Shown here one piece after another: positions 35,601-47,086 of a DNA stretch of 64,000 nt. Origin of the DNA: Gymnogyps californianus (taxonomy: Eukaryota; Chordata; Aves; Accipitriformes; Cathartidae). The notes under the pieces were generated by a model. That model was not told where the DNA came from. It ran no database searches and saw nothing but the letters and a program-made list of their open reading frames with translations. The stretch's first letter is position 1. Every line of letters starts with the position of its first letter. A program made the translations under genes and the position numbers. The DNA is taken from NCBI RefSeq assembly GCF_018139145.2, contig NC_059471.1, forward strand, positions 205,549,494 through 205,613,493, written 5' to 3'.

Positions 35601-38258
35601 TTACTCATAAACTGAAGACATTTGAACTGAGGATTAAGAACAAGTGTTAATCCATGGAATGACTCTCATTTCAACATAGTTTTTTTAATTATATTATGTT
35701 TTGTATTTATTTCAATATTTATGCTTTTTTAGAAGAACTCTACAGTCTATTGCTTATTTATTGTGTGGGCTTCGAGGGAGGAAGCCTGAGAATTTGTACA
35801 TTTAAATTGGGATTCTCAACTGTTCTTTACTTGCCTCAGGCTGTACACTGGTTTTGTTACAGTACTGTGATTTCTATAAGGGTAATACTTAAGTGTAATT
35901 TATTTCAGACCTTCCTCAGCTGCATTTACATTGCATTTGCAATCACTTCAGGTATGATTTGCTTGTGGCTGTTGCTGGAGGAGGTCACAGGACACTTCCA
36001 TTGTTTCTTTTGTCTGGAACGTTTCACCATTGACTCTGCTAGTTGCTTTCTAGATGTGAAAATAAACTAGACACTCTTTAAAAGGTTTCAGCTTGTTCTC
36101 TGTCCTTACTTATGTGTTGCTTCTGACAAAACTGGAAGATTCACTGGCCTGTGATGCTATTCATGAGCCTGCAATAAAGGATTCTTTCAGGCTTTCTCTT
36201 GTCCTCTTTCAACAAGACTCAGTATTTGTATATGCTCTTCAATCTGTCTTTGGTTTGTAAGTGATAGCAGCAGTCAAGTGTGCCTCTTAACAGTATGCAA
36301 ATGTTGAGATAAAATCTAGGTCTTCCCATGATAATTATAATCCTGGCTGAGTTGAACGTTCAGTGCAGGTTACAAATCAAGCCTGGTGTTACTGCATACT
36401 TGCCGAGTGAGCGCCTGCTTTCAGTGTTACTTAAACTCCTGTTGTATAATTTATTTCCTACTTCATACTCTTAAGTTGCAGGGGATTTACAATTTGGGGA
36501 TTTCTTTTGGGGGAAAAGCAAGCTGGAGAGGAAGATTAATGTCTGCTTAACCTATTCCTAGAAAGTACAGGTTTGTGTTGCTTAGGAAAACTTGTTTGGA
36601 TTCCATGGTCTGCTATACAGATGAAATCTGCTTTGTCATCCCTTCTCAGTGAACCGTTAGAAGGCTGTTCTTGTATGTGATTGTTTCAGTCACTTAGAAC
36701 TAAGACTTCCAGACAGTTTTAAGCACAGCTACCTTATTCCTTATTATTTTTGTGCCAGCATAGTTTCTATTCTTTCTCCACTGCTTATCTTGATCTGTGG
36801 ATAGACAACAGACATGTTTCAATTGCCATCTCTTTTGGTTTTTATTTTTCTTTCCTAGGCTCTTCCCAAAATATGTTCTTCATCCTAACAACTGCTAGGG
36901 TTCAAGTTCTGTAGCCTTGCTAGTAGACTCCTGAAAGGAAAGATATGAATGCTGTGGAGTCATTGTTACAGCATTTATTGATGTGGATTACTGTCAACCG
37001 TTTGCTTCTTTTGTTTAACTGTTAACATGGTTCATGAATAGTTTGGTTATGTGACACTCCATATTGCCTTCTAGAATTGAAGGCTTGCTTTGTTTTGGTT
37101 CTGAGGAATATTTCTGATTTGTTAGTAGTGAAGATACCTGCTTCTTCTATTTTATGTGAATGCTTGAGGACAAGTAATTGGATTTCTCTTTGCTTCCACG
37201 TGGGGTTAATAATGCAAGTATCATAAATAAAACATCAGGATTGTGTCTCAGCTGTATTATTGAGGAAGCATTCTGAAGCATAACATTATGTAGAAGCTTG
37301 AAATCAGATTTCCTCTTTCCCTGTGGAGGTTAAAAAGCCCAGTAAACTCTTGGAGCAGGTACTTGGCTTCAGGCCAAGAAACTAGGTGTGAAGTGCTGGC
37401 TGCAGTGCATCTAAGCCTAGTAAAATCTGACTTCTCTAAGTGCTTGGCCTCAAAAGTAAATCTAAACTCGGCTTGAAAAGATTACTCCTTGAAATTATGA
37501 ATTCCTCTCGGTCTAGTATTTTTCATGTAGAAAGCATGCCTAAAGGCTCTGCTTTTGTATGATAACGATTTAAAAACCTGGAGTGACTTGACAAGAAAGT
37601 AAATGAATAATGAGACTGCTCAGGTAAGCTGTTGCTGATTGTAGGTAAGCAAGGGAAGCACCAGTGCATTATATCTGCTGTGCAAATACAGCACATTTTA
37701 TGTGTTTGTATTAATTACATCTTACTGCTATTAATGCATTAGTGTAGCCTGTGAACTTAATCTAGAAGATTTTGCAGCTGACAAATTAAGTCTTCATTCC
37801 AAGCTACTTACAAAAGCCTTTAAGTTTAGACTATGTGAAGATAGTTATGTGAGGTTTCTAGTGTATATGTGCACCCAGGAAAATGCAAACTGTACTCTTT
37901 TTCTCCATTTCTTACCTAATGCATGTAATTTGAATTTCAAGAAATAAGAGCCAACTACAGATGCAAAATAAGAGCAGAGGGTACTAGGAATAAGCAGAAA
38001 TTGTTAACTGTGTACAGTTAACATGCTGAGTTGTTGTATACAGTTCTAACATAATAGAAACAAAACTTGTCTGAGTTAAATAAGCTTATGTTGGATTATG
38101 CAACAGGTAAATATTAGCTTTTAATATTATAAGTACTGAGATTTCCTTGTAACTCCTCCTTTTATCCTCTTAATGGAGCTTACATAAGAGTAATATGAAA
38201 CGTGCATGTGACAACTAGTTTTCCATTCCTACTTAATTGTAAAATATTTGCATTTCAG
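32665..38258 (+). other. RSBN1L: Remainder of RSBN1L intron 1
   Basis: Apart from a 22-base poly-T at about 32787-32808 and a C/A-rich tract at 34157-34226, nothing was recognised. Intron 1 ends at a good acceptor (gtaaaatatttgcatttcag, AG at 38257-38258). Confidence 0.7.
34157..34226. repeat. C/A-rich low-complexity tract
   Basis: Runs of C separated by A (caccccacccaaaccccccc and on), followed by caaacaaacacacacc. The minus strand is G/T-rich with several runs of three or more G's. Confidence 0.9.
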
Positions 38259-38372
38259 CTCAAATCAAAGACAAAATTAAAGAAAGGGAAAAGAAGCAAA
38301 AAGAGAAGAAGAAGCACAAAATAATGAATGAAATCAAGAAAGAAAATGGAGAGGTCAAATTATTGCAGAAAG
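38259..38372 (+). CDS. RSBN1L: RSBN1L coding exon 2 (residues 214-251 plus one base)
   Basis: The acceptor tttgcatttcag at 38258 and donor aaag|gtaggt at 38373 bound 114 bases. Joined to the base from exon 1, it reads AQIKDKIKEREKKQKEKKKH, then KIMNEIKKENGEVKLLQK. This lysine/glutamate-rich segment matches the KIKDKIKERDKEKEREKKKH...NEIKKENGEVK region I know from RSBN1L. It probably forms a highly charged helix and contributes to nuclear localisation. The exon is symmetric (phase 1 on both sides), so skipping it would keep the frame and join residue 213 to exon 3. Its last codons repeat the octapeptide ENGEVKLL that also ends exon 1. Confidence 0.93.
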
Positions 38373-38900
38373 GTAGGTTCAAACTGTGTAGTGGTATTTC
38401 ATTCTAGTACTTTAAAATCTTTGTGATTGGATACTGAGTTTTAATACTATGTTTTTCATTTAACTTAAATGCCATTTTCCCTGATTAGTTGGTATGAGGG
38501 TCGCAAATTAAAACTTAACTATAAATGTTAATTTTTTTGTCAACTGTATTAGGTACTGGAGATTAAAAATGTAACTATCACCACAATGTTGCTTATACAG
38601 TAGTAGTAAAGACTAGTACTTCAAGGAATAATATTGGTGATACCTATATCTTTTCTGCAGTTACTGAAGAAGGTTATAATTTTATATATTGTGGAGAAGA
38701 AAAATGAATCCATGTCACATTCTATATCTAACATTAAATGCATGAAACTGAATTACTAAGGAGTTATAATTCAGGAACTCTGTCATATACTAGCAAATTA
38801 TGTGCAACAGGCAGTCTTAATTTTGGCTAATTTCTTGAAATTCATTTACTGTAATGGAATATAATGAAGATCATGTTCTCACACTTGCTTGTACATCCAC
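38373..38900 (+). other. RSBN1L: Start of RSBN1L intron 2
   Basis: Intron 2 spans 38373-53943 (15,571 bp, GT...AG). No feature was recognised before the CR1 nest. Confidence 0.8.
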
Positions 38901-39172
38901 TGAATCTTAGAATTGTACAGTAGTTGAGGTTGGAAGGGACCTAGTCCAACACCACTGCTCGAAGTAGGGTCAACTAGAGCAGGTTGTCCAGGAGTATCAG
39001 ACTCTGTGTCTCTCCAAGGGTGGAGGCTCCACGATCTCTCTGGACACCAGTATCAGTATTTGACCACTCTTGCAGTAAAAAAGTGTTGTCTTATGTTTAA
39101 AAGGAATTTCTTTTGTTTCAGTTTGTACCCTTTACCTCTTGTCCTGTCACTGGATACCTCTGAGAATAGTCC
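38901..39172 (-). mobile_element. CR1 LINE, outer (oldest) element of a nest, 3' part
   Basis: 'agttgaggttggaagggaccta' marks the CR1 3' end on the minus strand. Homology proceeds through the ORF2-tail complement (tgcagtaaaaaagtgttgtc...ctcttgtcctgtcactgg) to 'gagaatagtcctgcacc'. There it is cut by the + strand element and resumes at about 40187 with 'acttctttacaccctctcatg', the segment expected next in a CR1. Confidence 0.88.
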
Positions 39173-39513
39173 TGCACCTGGGGAAGAATAACCCCAAGCA
39201 CTGGTACATACTGGGGGCTCACCAGCTGGAAGGCAGTTTTGCTGAGAAGGACCTTGGGGCTCTGGCAGACAACAAGCTGACCATGAGCCAGCAGTGCACC
39301 TTCACGACAAAAAAGGCCAACAGTATCCTGGGCTGCACTAAGAGCAGTGTTGCCCGCAGGTTGAGGGAGGTCATCCTTCTCCTCTACTCAACACTGCTGA
39401 GGCTGCATCTGGAGTACTGTGTCCAGTTCTGGGCTCTGCAGCGCAAGAAAGATATGGACTTACTGGAGTGAGTCCATCACATGGCTGAAGATGGTGAAAG
39501 GATTGGAGCATCT
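39173..39513 (+). mobile_element. CR1 LINE, middle element of the nest, 5' part
   Basis: The + strand reads the CR1 RT region (NPKHWYILGAHQLEG, AEKDLGALADNKLTMSQQC, LEYCVQFWAL, KKDMDLLE) with a stop after LLE. It continues to 'ggattggagcatct' (39500-39513), where a younger CR1 interrupts it. Its left boundary against the outer element is approximate (within about 15 bases). Confidence 0.85.
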
Positions 39514-39798
39514 AGTAGGGCCTGTTGCAGTAGGACAAGGGGTAATGGTTTTAAACTAAAAGAGGGTAGATTCAGACTAGATATAAGGAAGAAATTTTTT
39601 ACGGTGAGGGTGGTGAAACACTGGCACATGTTGCCCAGAGGGGTGGTAGGTGCCGCATCCCTGGAAACGTTCAAGGCCAGGTTGGAGGGGGTTCTGAGCA
39701 ACCTGATCTAGTTGTCCTTGGTAATTGCAGGGGGGCTGGACTAGATGACCTTTAAAGGTCCCTTCCAACCCAAACTATTCTATGATTCTATTCTATGA
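39514..39798 (+). mobile_element. CR1 LINE, innermost (youngest) element of the nest
   Basis: A 285-bp 5'-truncated CR1 with the young-type end 'tttaaaggtcccttccaacccaaactattctatgattctattctatga'. It carries the ORF2 tail [14 protein letters not shown]...VVKHWHMLPRGV and is close to the consensus seen at 14792-15288. It sits inside the middle element. The bases atct occur at both junctions (39510-39513 and 39798-39801). Confidence 0.88.
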
Positions 39799-40180
39799 TC
39801 TTTTCTATGAAGAAAGGCTGAGACAGCTGGGACTGATCAGCCTGGAGAAGAGGAGGCTCAAGGGGGATCTCATCAATGTTGTATAAACATCTGGTGGAAG
39901 GGAATGAAGAAGATGGAATCAGACTCTTCTCAGCAGTGATCAGTGACAAGACAGGAGGCAGCGGATACAAATTAAAACACAGGAAATTCTGTCTGAATGT
40001 AAGGAAAAAAAACTTTTTTACTGTGAGGGTGGTTGAGTACTGGCATAGGTTGCCTACAGAGGTTGTAAAACCTGACTGGACACAGTCCTGGGTAACCTGC
40101 TCTAGGTGGCTGTGCTTGAGCAGAGTAATTGTACTAAACGATGTCAAGAAGTCCCTTCCAACCTCAGTGTTTCGGTTGTG
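39799..40180 (+). mobile_element. CR1 LINE, middle element of the nest, 3' part
   Basis: It resumes with 'tttctatgaagaaaggctgagacagctggg', exactly what should follow 'ggattggagcatct'. It runs through 'cctggagaagaggaggctcaagggggatctcatcaatg' and a degenerate ORF2 tail to 'agtcccttccaacctcagtgtttc'. The open frame 39876-40427 is composed of CR1 fragments in both orientations and is not a gene. Confidence 0.85.
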
Positions 40181-40186
40181 TACTTC

Positions 40187-40988
40187 TTTACACCCTCTCA
40201 TGAGGCATTTGTACACACTGATAAAATTCTTCTCCCCTCGTCCCCGCTGCTTTCTTTTCTCCACACTGACCAATTCACTGCTCTCAGCCTCTCCTTGTGT
40301 GAGTGATGCTCTGCTCCGTCAGTCACTTTTGGGGCCCTTTGCTGGACTTGCTCCAGTATGCCCACGTCTGTCTTGGACTGGCAAGAACAGAACTGGACAC
40401 GATACTCCAGATGTGTCTCACCAGTGATGAGCAGAGGGGAAGAATCATCTTCCTAATCCTGTCCAGGAGGCTGCTGGCCTACTTTGCCACAAAGGCACAC
40501 TGATGGCTTATGGTCAACCTGTCATCCACCAGGACCCCCAAGTCCTCCTCTGTCGGGCTGCTGTCCAGCCACTTGGGCCCCAGCCTGTACTGGCGCACGG
40601 GGTTATTCCTCCCAGGTGCAGGGCTTTGCACATCCCTATGTTGACTTCATGAGTCCACTGAGTTGGCCCATTTCTACAACCTCTCAAGGTCCCTCTCGCT
40701 GGCAGCGCAACCCTGTGGTGCGCCAACCACTCCTTCCAGTTTTGTGTCACCTGCAAACTTGCTGAGGGTGTGCTCTGCCCCATGATGCCGGCCATTAATG
40801 AAGGTGTTGAACAGTACTGGCACAAGGTAACCAACGTCTGGGTTACTCCAGTAGCAACTGTCCTCCAGCTGGACTTTGTGCTGCTGATCACAACCCTTTC
40901 AGCACAGCAGTTAAGCCAGTTCTTGAACCACCTCACGCTTCACTTATCTAGGTCATGCTGCATCAGTTTTTCTGTGAGGATGTTGCTT
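40187..40988 (-). mobile_element. CR1 LINE, outer (oldest) element of the nest, 5' part
   Basis: Minus-strand CR1 resumes at 'acttctttacaccctctcatgaggcatttgtacacactgataaa'. It continues through segments complementary to the RT domain, including 'catccaccaggacccccaagtcctc' and 'tttgtgtcacctgcaaacttgctgaggg', to 'gtcatgctgcatcagtttttctgtgaggatgttgctta' near 40985. Together with 38901-39172 it forms one CR1 of about 1.07 kb. Confidence 0.9.
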
Positions 40989-42301
40989 ATTTAAGTAGAC
41001 CAAATATTTTTTTGTCTGTTATTTTCAGACTCTGCTTTTGAAGTTAGGAACAAATTCCTGATATATTTTTCTGTTATCTTGTCTGCTGTAGGATTTCACT
41101 TACAAACAAAAACCTGAAACCCCCAAAACAAAACATTATCTTCAGAATGTTCATACGAGGTCAGAGGCACGGAACCCTGTAATTACTGCATCACATATTA
41201 TACTCTATGCACAACTCCAAGTAACTGTATTAGCAACTGTGACAGCTTAAAACCTGTGTTGATCGGATCTCAAGGTATCAGCTTAGACCATGAGGAATGT
41301 GTAAGCTGGTGACTTCCTGTGAAAAGAACAGATGTGGCTTGTCTCTGCTGAGCATGAAAGGAAGCTGGTGGTTGAGATACTGGGCCACACTTAACTGCCT
41401 CAACAGTGAGGTTCTTCACGTTTTGTTTGCATACCAGCCTTTTTTTACTCTGTGTCCTATTTCTGTTGCCATTCAGCAGGTGAGGTGGAAGCTGCAAAGA
41501 CAACAAGTCTTGTTACACAGATCTAATAAATGATACCTAATGGGGATATTGGGCCTCAAATGGTGCTTTATTTTCAAGTTAATATAAAAAAGCATACGCA
41601 CAGGGGCTGTTAGAATAGCTCTGTTGTTCTGAGCTAGTTGAGTAGCAGGATAGGTTATTCTCTCAGAGACCAGTGCTATAGGTGCATTAGGTGCCTTATC
41701 CCTATTTCATAGATCGGATATGTTATCAGTCAAGCATCATGTTTTAGGTTTGTTTTTTTTTTTAAGGTGTTGGTGGGAAGTGTTTTGTAGGGGCTATGTT
41801 TGGTTTGCCAGTATCCTCCAAAATTGACTCCTATTTCAGGGAAAGAAGGGAGTGTGTCAGGAGAGCAGTTACTTAGAGCAGACAGATCCTCTCCACTGGG
41901 TTTGTATCCTGTTCAGAACAGCAGCTCTGAATGTCTTCTGTGGTCCTCCAAAATCTGACTGGATGTGCTTGTATGTGCTGTGAAGTTCGTATAACATTTC
42001 CTGATTCCTTCTGCTGATCTAGCTTTATATCCTGGAAGCTGAGGGCAAGAGAGCAAAGGCAAAAGTGCTTTAAGATGCAACTTCTTGTATGTATCAGTGG
42101 TCAGTGCCTCTGTGACCTTCTCAAACATTACTGACTCAAACATTATTAACTCTTCATCTAAGGATACCTTCCTCCTGTGGAACAAAAGTTAACCTCCAAG
42201 CCATTTTGTTCTGAGCTCAAAAATCACTGTGTGGGCTTAGGAACCATGGTTTAGAGCTAGTCTAGTCTCCTTTTCTTTGGGTTTTTGGTTTTGTGGTTGG
42301 G

Positions 42302-42317
42302 GTGTGTGTGTGTGTGT
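42302..42317. repeat. (GT)8 microsatellite
   Basis: A short perfect dinucleotide run in intron 2. Confidence 0.9.
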
Positions 42318-45300
42318 TAAGAGACTACAGTGCTGGTCTCTAAAGGCAGTTTATTTCCTTCTTCTAGGCATTAGATCTGTATCTTGTTGTAAAATGTTTC
42401 TCAGACCATCTGCTGAATGCTTTTCTTATGTTGAGAATATTGTTAGTGCTTTGGTTTTTGTCTTTTTTGTTTTTTCTTCTGTTTGTGACTTACTTTCATT
42501 GAGGGGGTGGAGGTAGTAGCCTATCTGACTTCAGACAGTTAACTAGCTGTCCAAGATAAAAGGTGGCTAGTTATAGAAGAAGAGGTCAGTACTGAGGGAC
42601 TGATGCCTTTTGAGGGAGAGTTGGTGCATAAGCCTGATTTTGGTGCCTTGAGCTGAATGTGGAAGAGTTTACTTGTATTAAGAAGCTTAGGGATGTAAGC
42701 TGTTCATCTGCCTAAACTTGGGTTGCCATTCTGTTGAAAGCAATGATAAAACTTGCCCATGTTGGAGAAGGGCAACTCTTAGAAAGGGTATTTTAGCAGT
42801 TCCTGAGGCTAAAGGAAATGTGTACGGCTCTTTCAGACAGCCTGTTGGCTTTTCTTGTGCATCTAGAATTAAAAGGTTTTTTTGTCATCCTTTTGCACTT
42901 GCAAATGTATTCTCTGTAGAATAAGGCTATATAATTGCCCCTTTTTCTCTCAATCTGTTATGTGGAAGGAAGAGCTCAGTTTTTGGAAAAAAGCTTCTTG
43001 GCACATGCATATTGTTAAAAACTCAGGAAACTTAAGCGATTTTAACTTGCTTTTCAAAAAGACTGCATAATGAAAAAGTTGCCTTTTAGAAATTCAAAGT
43101 TTCATACAAAAAAAATTCACACCAGTGTGACATGGCTGAGGGTTACTGGAGGTCCTGTAAAAAGAAAAAGGATTAATAGGCCTATTTGTAAACAGTCCCA
43201 TTTGTGTGTTCCCTTTAAAAAAAAAAAGTCAGTCCTGTTTTTCTCATTATTTATATTAGAAGACAGCAATTTCTAAAAATGCAGTAGGAGAAATTCTTAG
43301 TGGGTGTTTCTGCAAGATTAAATGCCTTAGTTTATGGAATGCCAAAATGCAGGGAAGAAGGGAGAATGAACATCTTTATCATGCTGGTTTGAACATCTGT
43401 AAGTACAAATTGTTTTCTAAAGCTTTTTTTAATTCTTCTGGGAGAAATGACATTATTTTAATTGTACGTTCTTATGAACCTTTTACATTTTTCATAGATG
43501 GGTTTTGCACAGAAGTAATTATAAAATTGGTGTATTTAAGATGAGAGCGACCTCTGAGTCATACTGCATGCTTTTTCCTGTCCACTATATTTTGTCTTTG
43601 TGTGTCTTTAGGGAAAATGTTGAAGGATTTGTATGCAATGCGCTTTAGTTGATGGGACATTGAAGGGATGGGAAAGACTGAGGTAAGAGTGCAGGGCACA
43701 CAGCCTACCACACTGATTTGCCTGTAATGCTGATTTTGCTTCACAGCCCTTATGCTCCAAGTTATCAATGTTTACCAATAAAATATGTGACTATAGCGTG
43801 AAACACAGATGTAAAATACAGGTAGGATATGTGCGATGAGATCACTGAGAACAGAGCTCTTCTAAGTTCCAGTGGGCCTCAAACATTTTTCAGAAAGAAT
43901 GCATTAAATCATTTGCTTACCTTTTGTGTAGCTGGTGGATCACTTTTCCAGGTTTTCTGGAGATGTGTTTGCTGCTGCTTGCACTTGGTTCCTTCCCATC
44001 CCTTTACATGACTGATTCATTTCTACCCCTAAAGTTGCTGCTGCCTCCGTTACTCCTGTTCAGCTAGTGCATTCAGTTGACTACACAAGTCTTTGAGAAC
44101 CTAAAAGGAACCAACAGTGCTGGACCTGAGCAGTCTCTACTGTTGTCCAGGCAGGGTGAGACAAAGCAGCATGCACTGACAGTGGGATTGGAGCAGGTGG
44201 AGGGAGAGCTGTGCTGTGATAGCTTTGAAGTGTGTCTTGCTGGAGGTGGGGGTCTGCAGCTTGAAGCAAAGACTTCTGGTACATCAATGAAAAGCAAAAG
44301 TCAAGTCTTTTTCTACCACTGCCTGCAAAATCTATGCAGGTTAAAAGGTTTCCATATGATTTTTTTTTTTTTTTTTGGTTGGAAGAGATCTGAAATACTG
44401 ATCTGAAGGCTGTAGGTACAAATTATGATAGGCTATGTGTAGCACATGCCCGTGTATTATTTGGAACTTCTTTTTATAGTGAAGACTGTGGAAATAATTT
44501 TAGTTTTTTAATTACTTTATTTCAAAGACAAGGAATTCAAAGATAAGACTTCAGAGAGAATTGCAGTGCTGTCACATTTATAGGAGCTCTGCCTTTGAGA
44601 AGTGTTTCTACCTCCAGCTTATTGCTAGTAAATGTCTTTGGGTAAGTTGCTAGGCTGGGTGCACATAAAATATTTTTCTTTCAGTCTGTGATTGTCTTGT
44701 ATGTGTGAAGTGGGTTTCAGTTCTGATTTCGATGCCAGAGATTAATTAAAGTACTGTGATGGTCAGTTCAGAAAAGAGGTCTGCTTCTATGTGGGTTACT
44801 CTACAGTCTTTAAAGTTCTTCCATAGCAGGGTGAAAAGTGCTGGTAGAGGAGTGTGTTTGCTGCCTTTGCTGCTTGAAGTGGAAAGCTTCGTTGAATTAA
44901 GATGATTAAATCAGCACTTTTTCACCCCATGGTGTATTCTAAGATCCAGACACGTGGAACTGCACAAAAATTTTGTCCTGCATGATTCCTCTTACAGATT
45001 CTCGTTCTCATATGCAGGCCTATAATTTTGAACAGAAATCTGTTACACCTTCTCCCTCCACCAAGTTTCAATCCTTGCTTTCAGTCTAGGTGGGATTTCT
45101 GTTACGGTTTTTATTTTGGATGTTGACTTATTTGGAGAGTAGAGATTTAGAAGTATGGAAGGAATAATAGGTTGCTGCTTTTAAAAATACTTTTATAAAG
45201 TACATAAAATACTTAATGTATAATCATATGTATATATATTTAATGTGGTAACTCAGGTGACCAGACTCCAGAGGCTGCTTGCAGACTTTGTATTTTCAGA

Positions 45301-47048
45301 CTGTTTGTTGTAGAAGAATTAACTAAAAATACTTTAGAGCTTTTTATTTGTTATTCATCACTTTATAAATCTCTGCTTATCTTACAACATCCAATTGAAG
45401 CTTTCATAAGTGCAGTTGTTGGAAAGGGTATAGGAGGAAGCATGTTAGGATCTTCCTGTGTGGCTCTGATGGGTAAGACAGTTACCTTAATGAGCTAAAC
45501 ATGGTGGAAGTCAACATATATCCTTGTAGCAACTTTTATTACATCCTGTGTTTGTATGTGTATAAGCGTCACTTTCTGAAAATCTAGAATAGCTGTTCTC
45601 AATGTGGTTGTGACTATTCAACTTCCAGGAGGGCTGAGACAACATAAAATAGGATTATTTGATGTATTTTTAGGCTTGACTCTTCTGATGTTTAGTAGTC
45701 AAACTTTCAAGCCTGTAAATAGAACAAGATAGCTGTCAGTTCTCAGTTGTAGTCCTGCTGTTTGGTTTGTTTTCTGGGCTGTGTACTGGGACACCTTGAA
45801 GTTATGTTTGTTTTCAGCACATGGTCTATTAGCTTTTCAACCTGTCAGCATTTGACCTTGCTCATTCTCCTTATTTGCAGAGTGACTGTGCATTTCATGT
45901 CTGTTCAGAATTCCATGTGCATGTTTTAACTCTATTAGGAAGTCAGTTGTTCTAATCCTTTTGAACTATTTTGTAATGTTTTTCATTAACTCATCAAAAT
46001 ATTATAATATTATACTTATTGAAAAATATACAAAAATAAATTTGTAATACATGATGATACATTATGTTAAAATCAAAATATAAAGTTCTGTCAGTTAACT
46101 ATTTGGCTGGTACAAACTTGAGGGTTTCTTAGGATCTAAAAGGCTTCTCACGGTTTTTCTTGTGCTGGATGGCTTTTTCGTTTGTTTTTTTGCTACTGTA
46201 AGTGGCAGTGCCTCCAAGAACACTTGTACTCTCTACGACTGCATATTTTATTTATTTACTTGTTGGTGAATGGCATCTTGGCTGCTCCTGTTCTAAGCTA
46301 TTGTTTAGTTGTTTGTGGTTATTAACTTTAAACTCATTGGAAGATCCACGGGGACACTTCTGTTGTTTGAACTGGGATTTCTGTGTTGACTGTTTAAATA
46401 CTCAACCTGAAGAGCTGTAGCAGAGCTGAGTCATCATAAATTTTGAATATGTCAGTAGCTTTAGTCTGAATTGCAGTGAGAATGCTAGAAAATGCTTGAG
46501 TCGTGTGTCTGGCGATGTGGGACTATGGGAAGAAAGTGAAGATCATTAATTGGAGGTTAATTCTTACCTTTCCCATTATTGGAGAGTACTAAGCAGAATG
46601 TCTTGTGATGCTGCAGTAGAAGGTAGTTGGTAGAGGACCAAGCCAAAGACTTAAATAATGTTTTGTAGCTGGTGACAGGAGTAGCCAGGCTGATCTCTGA
46701 CTGCGGATCAAGTAGTATACCTGCAGCTGGTTGATACTGCTGTGACTTTTCATGTGCCATAGAACGAGGAGTAAGATGCTGTGTTCTAGTCCTTCTGCTC
46801 AGTTGAAAAATCTGGGAAACGTGGTCCGTGTTTAGGCTCCTCTGCATTGATATTCTTTTCTCTGTGCTCCTACCCCCCACCAAGTGCTTCTCAGCTCTGT
46901 TAAATTTTGGTGACTGAGCTCTCCTGAAGTGAGGAAGTAAAAACTGACTTTAATTACTGGCTGCAGTTAAAAATGTTTGTCCCTTCCTGCTACTAGCTGT
47001 CAGCTGGAAAACTGTGGGAAAAGAGCAATTTAGAGTTGTTATTAATGT

Positions 47049-47086
47049 GGTGGGGTTTTTTTTGTTTGTTTGTTTGGGTTTTTTTG
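47049..47086. repeat. G/T-rich low-complexity tract with (TTTG)n
   Basis: Three TTTG units flanked by T runs and ggg/gggg triplets. Confidence 0.85.

Noticed and set aside
39876..40427. 183-codon + strand frame in intron 2
   Set aside because: A chimaera of CR1 pieces in opposite orientations; no independent gene.
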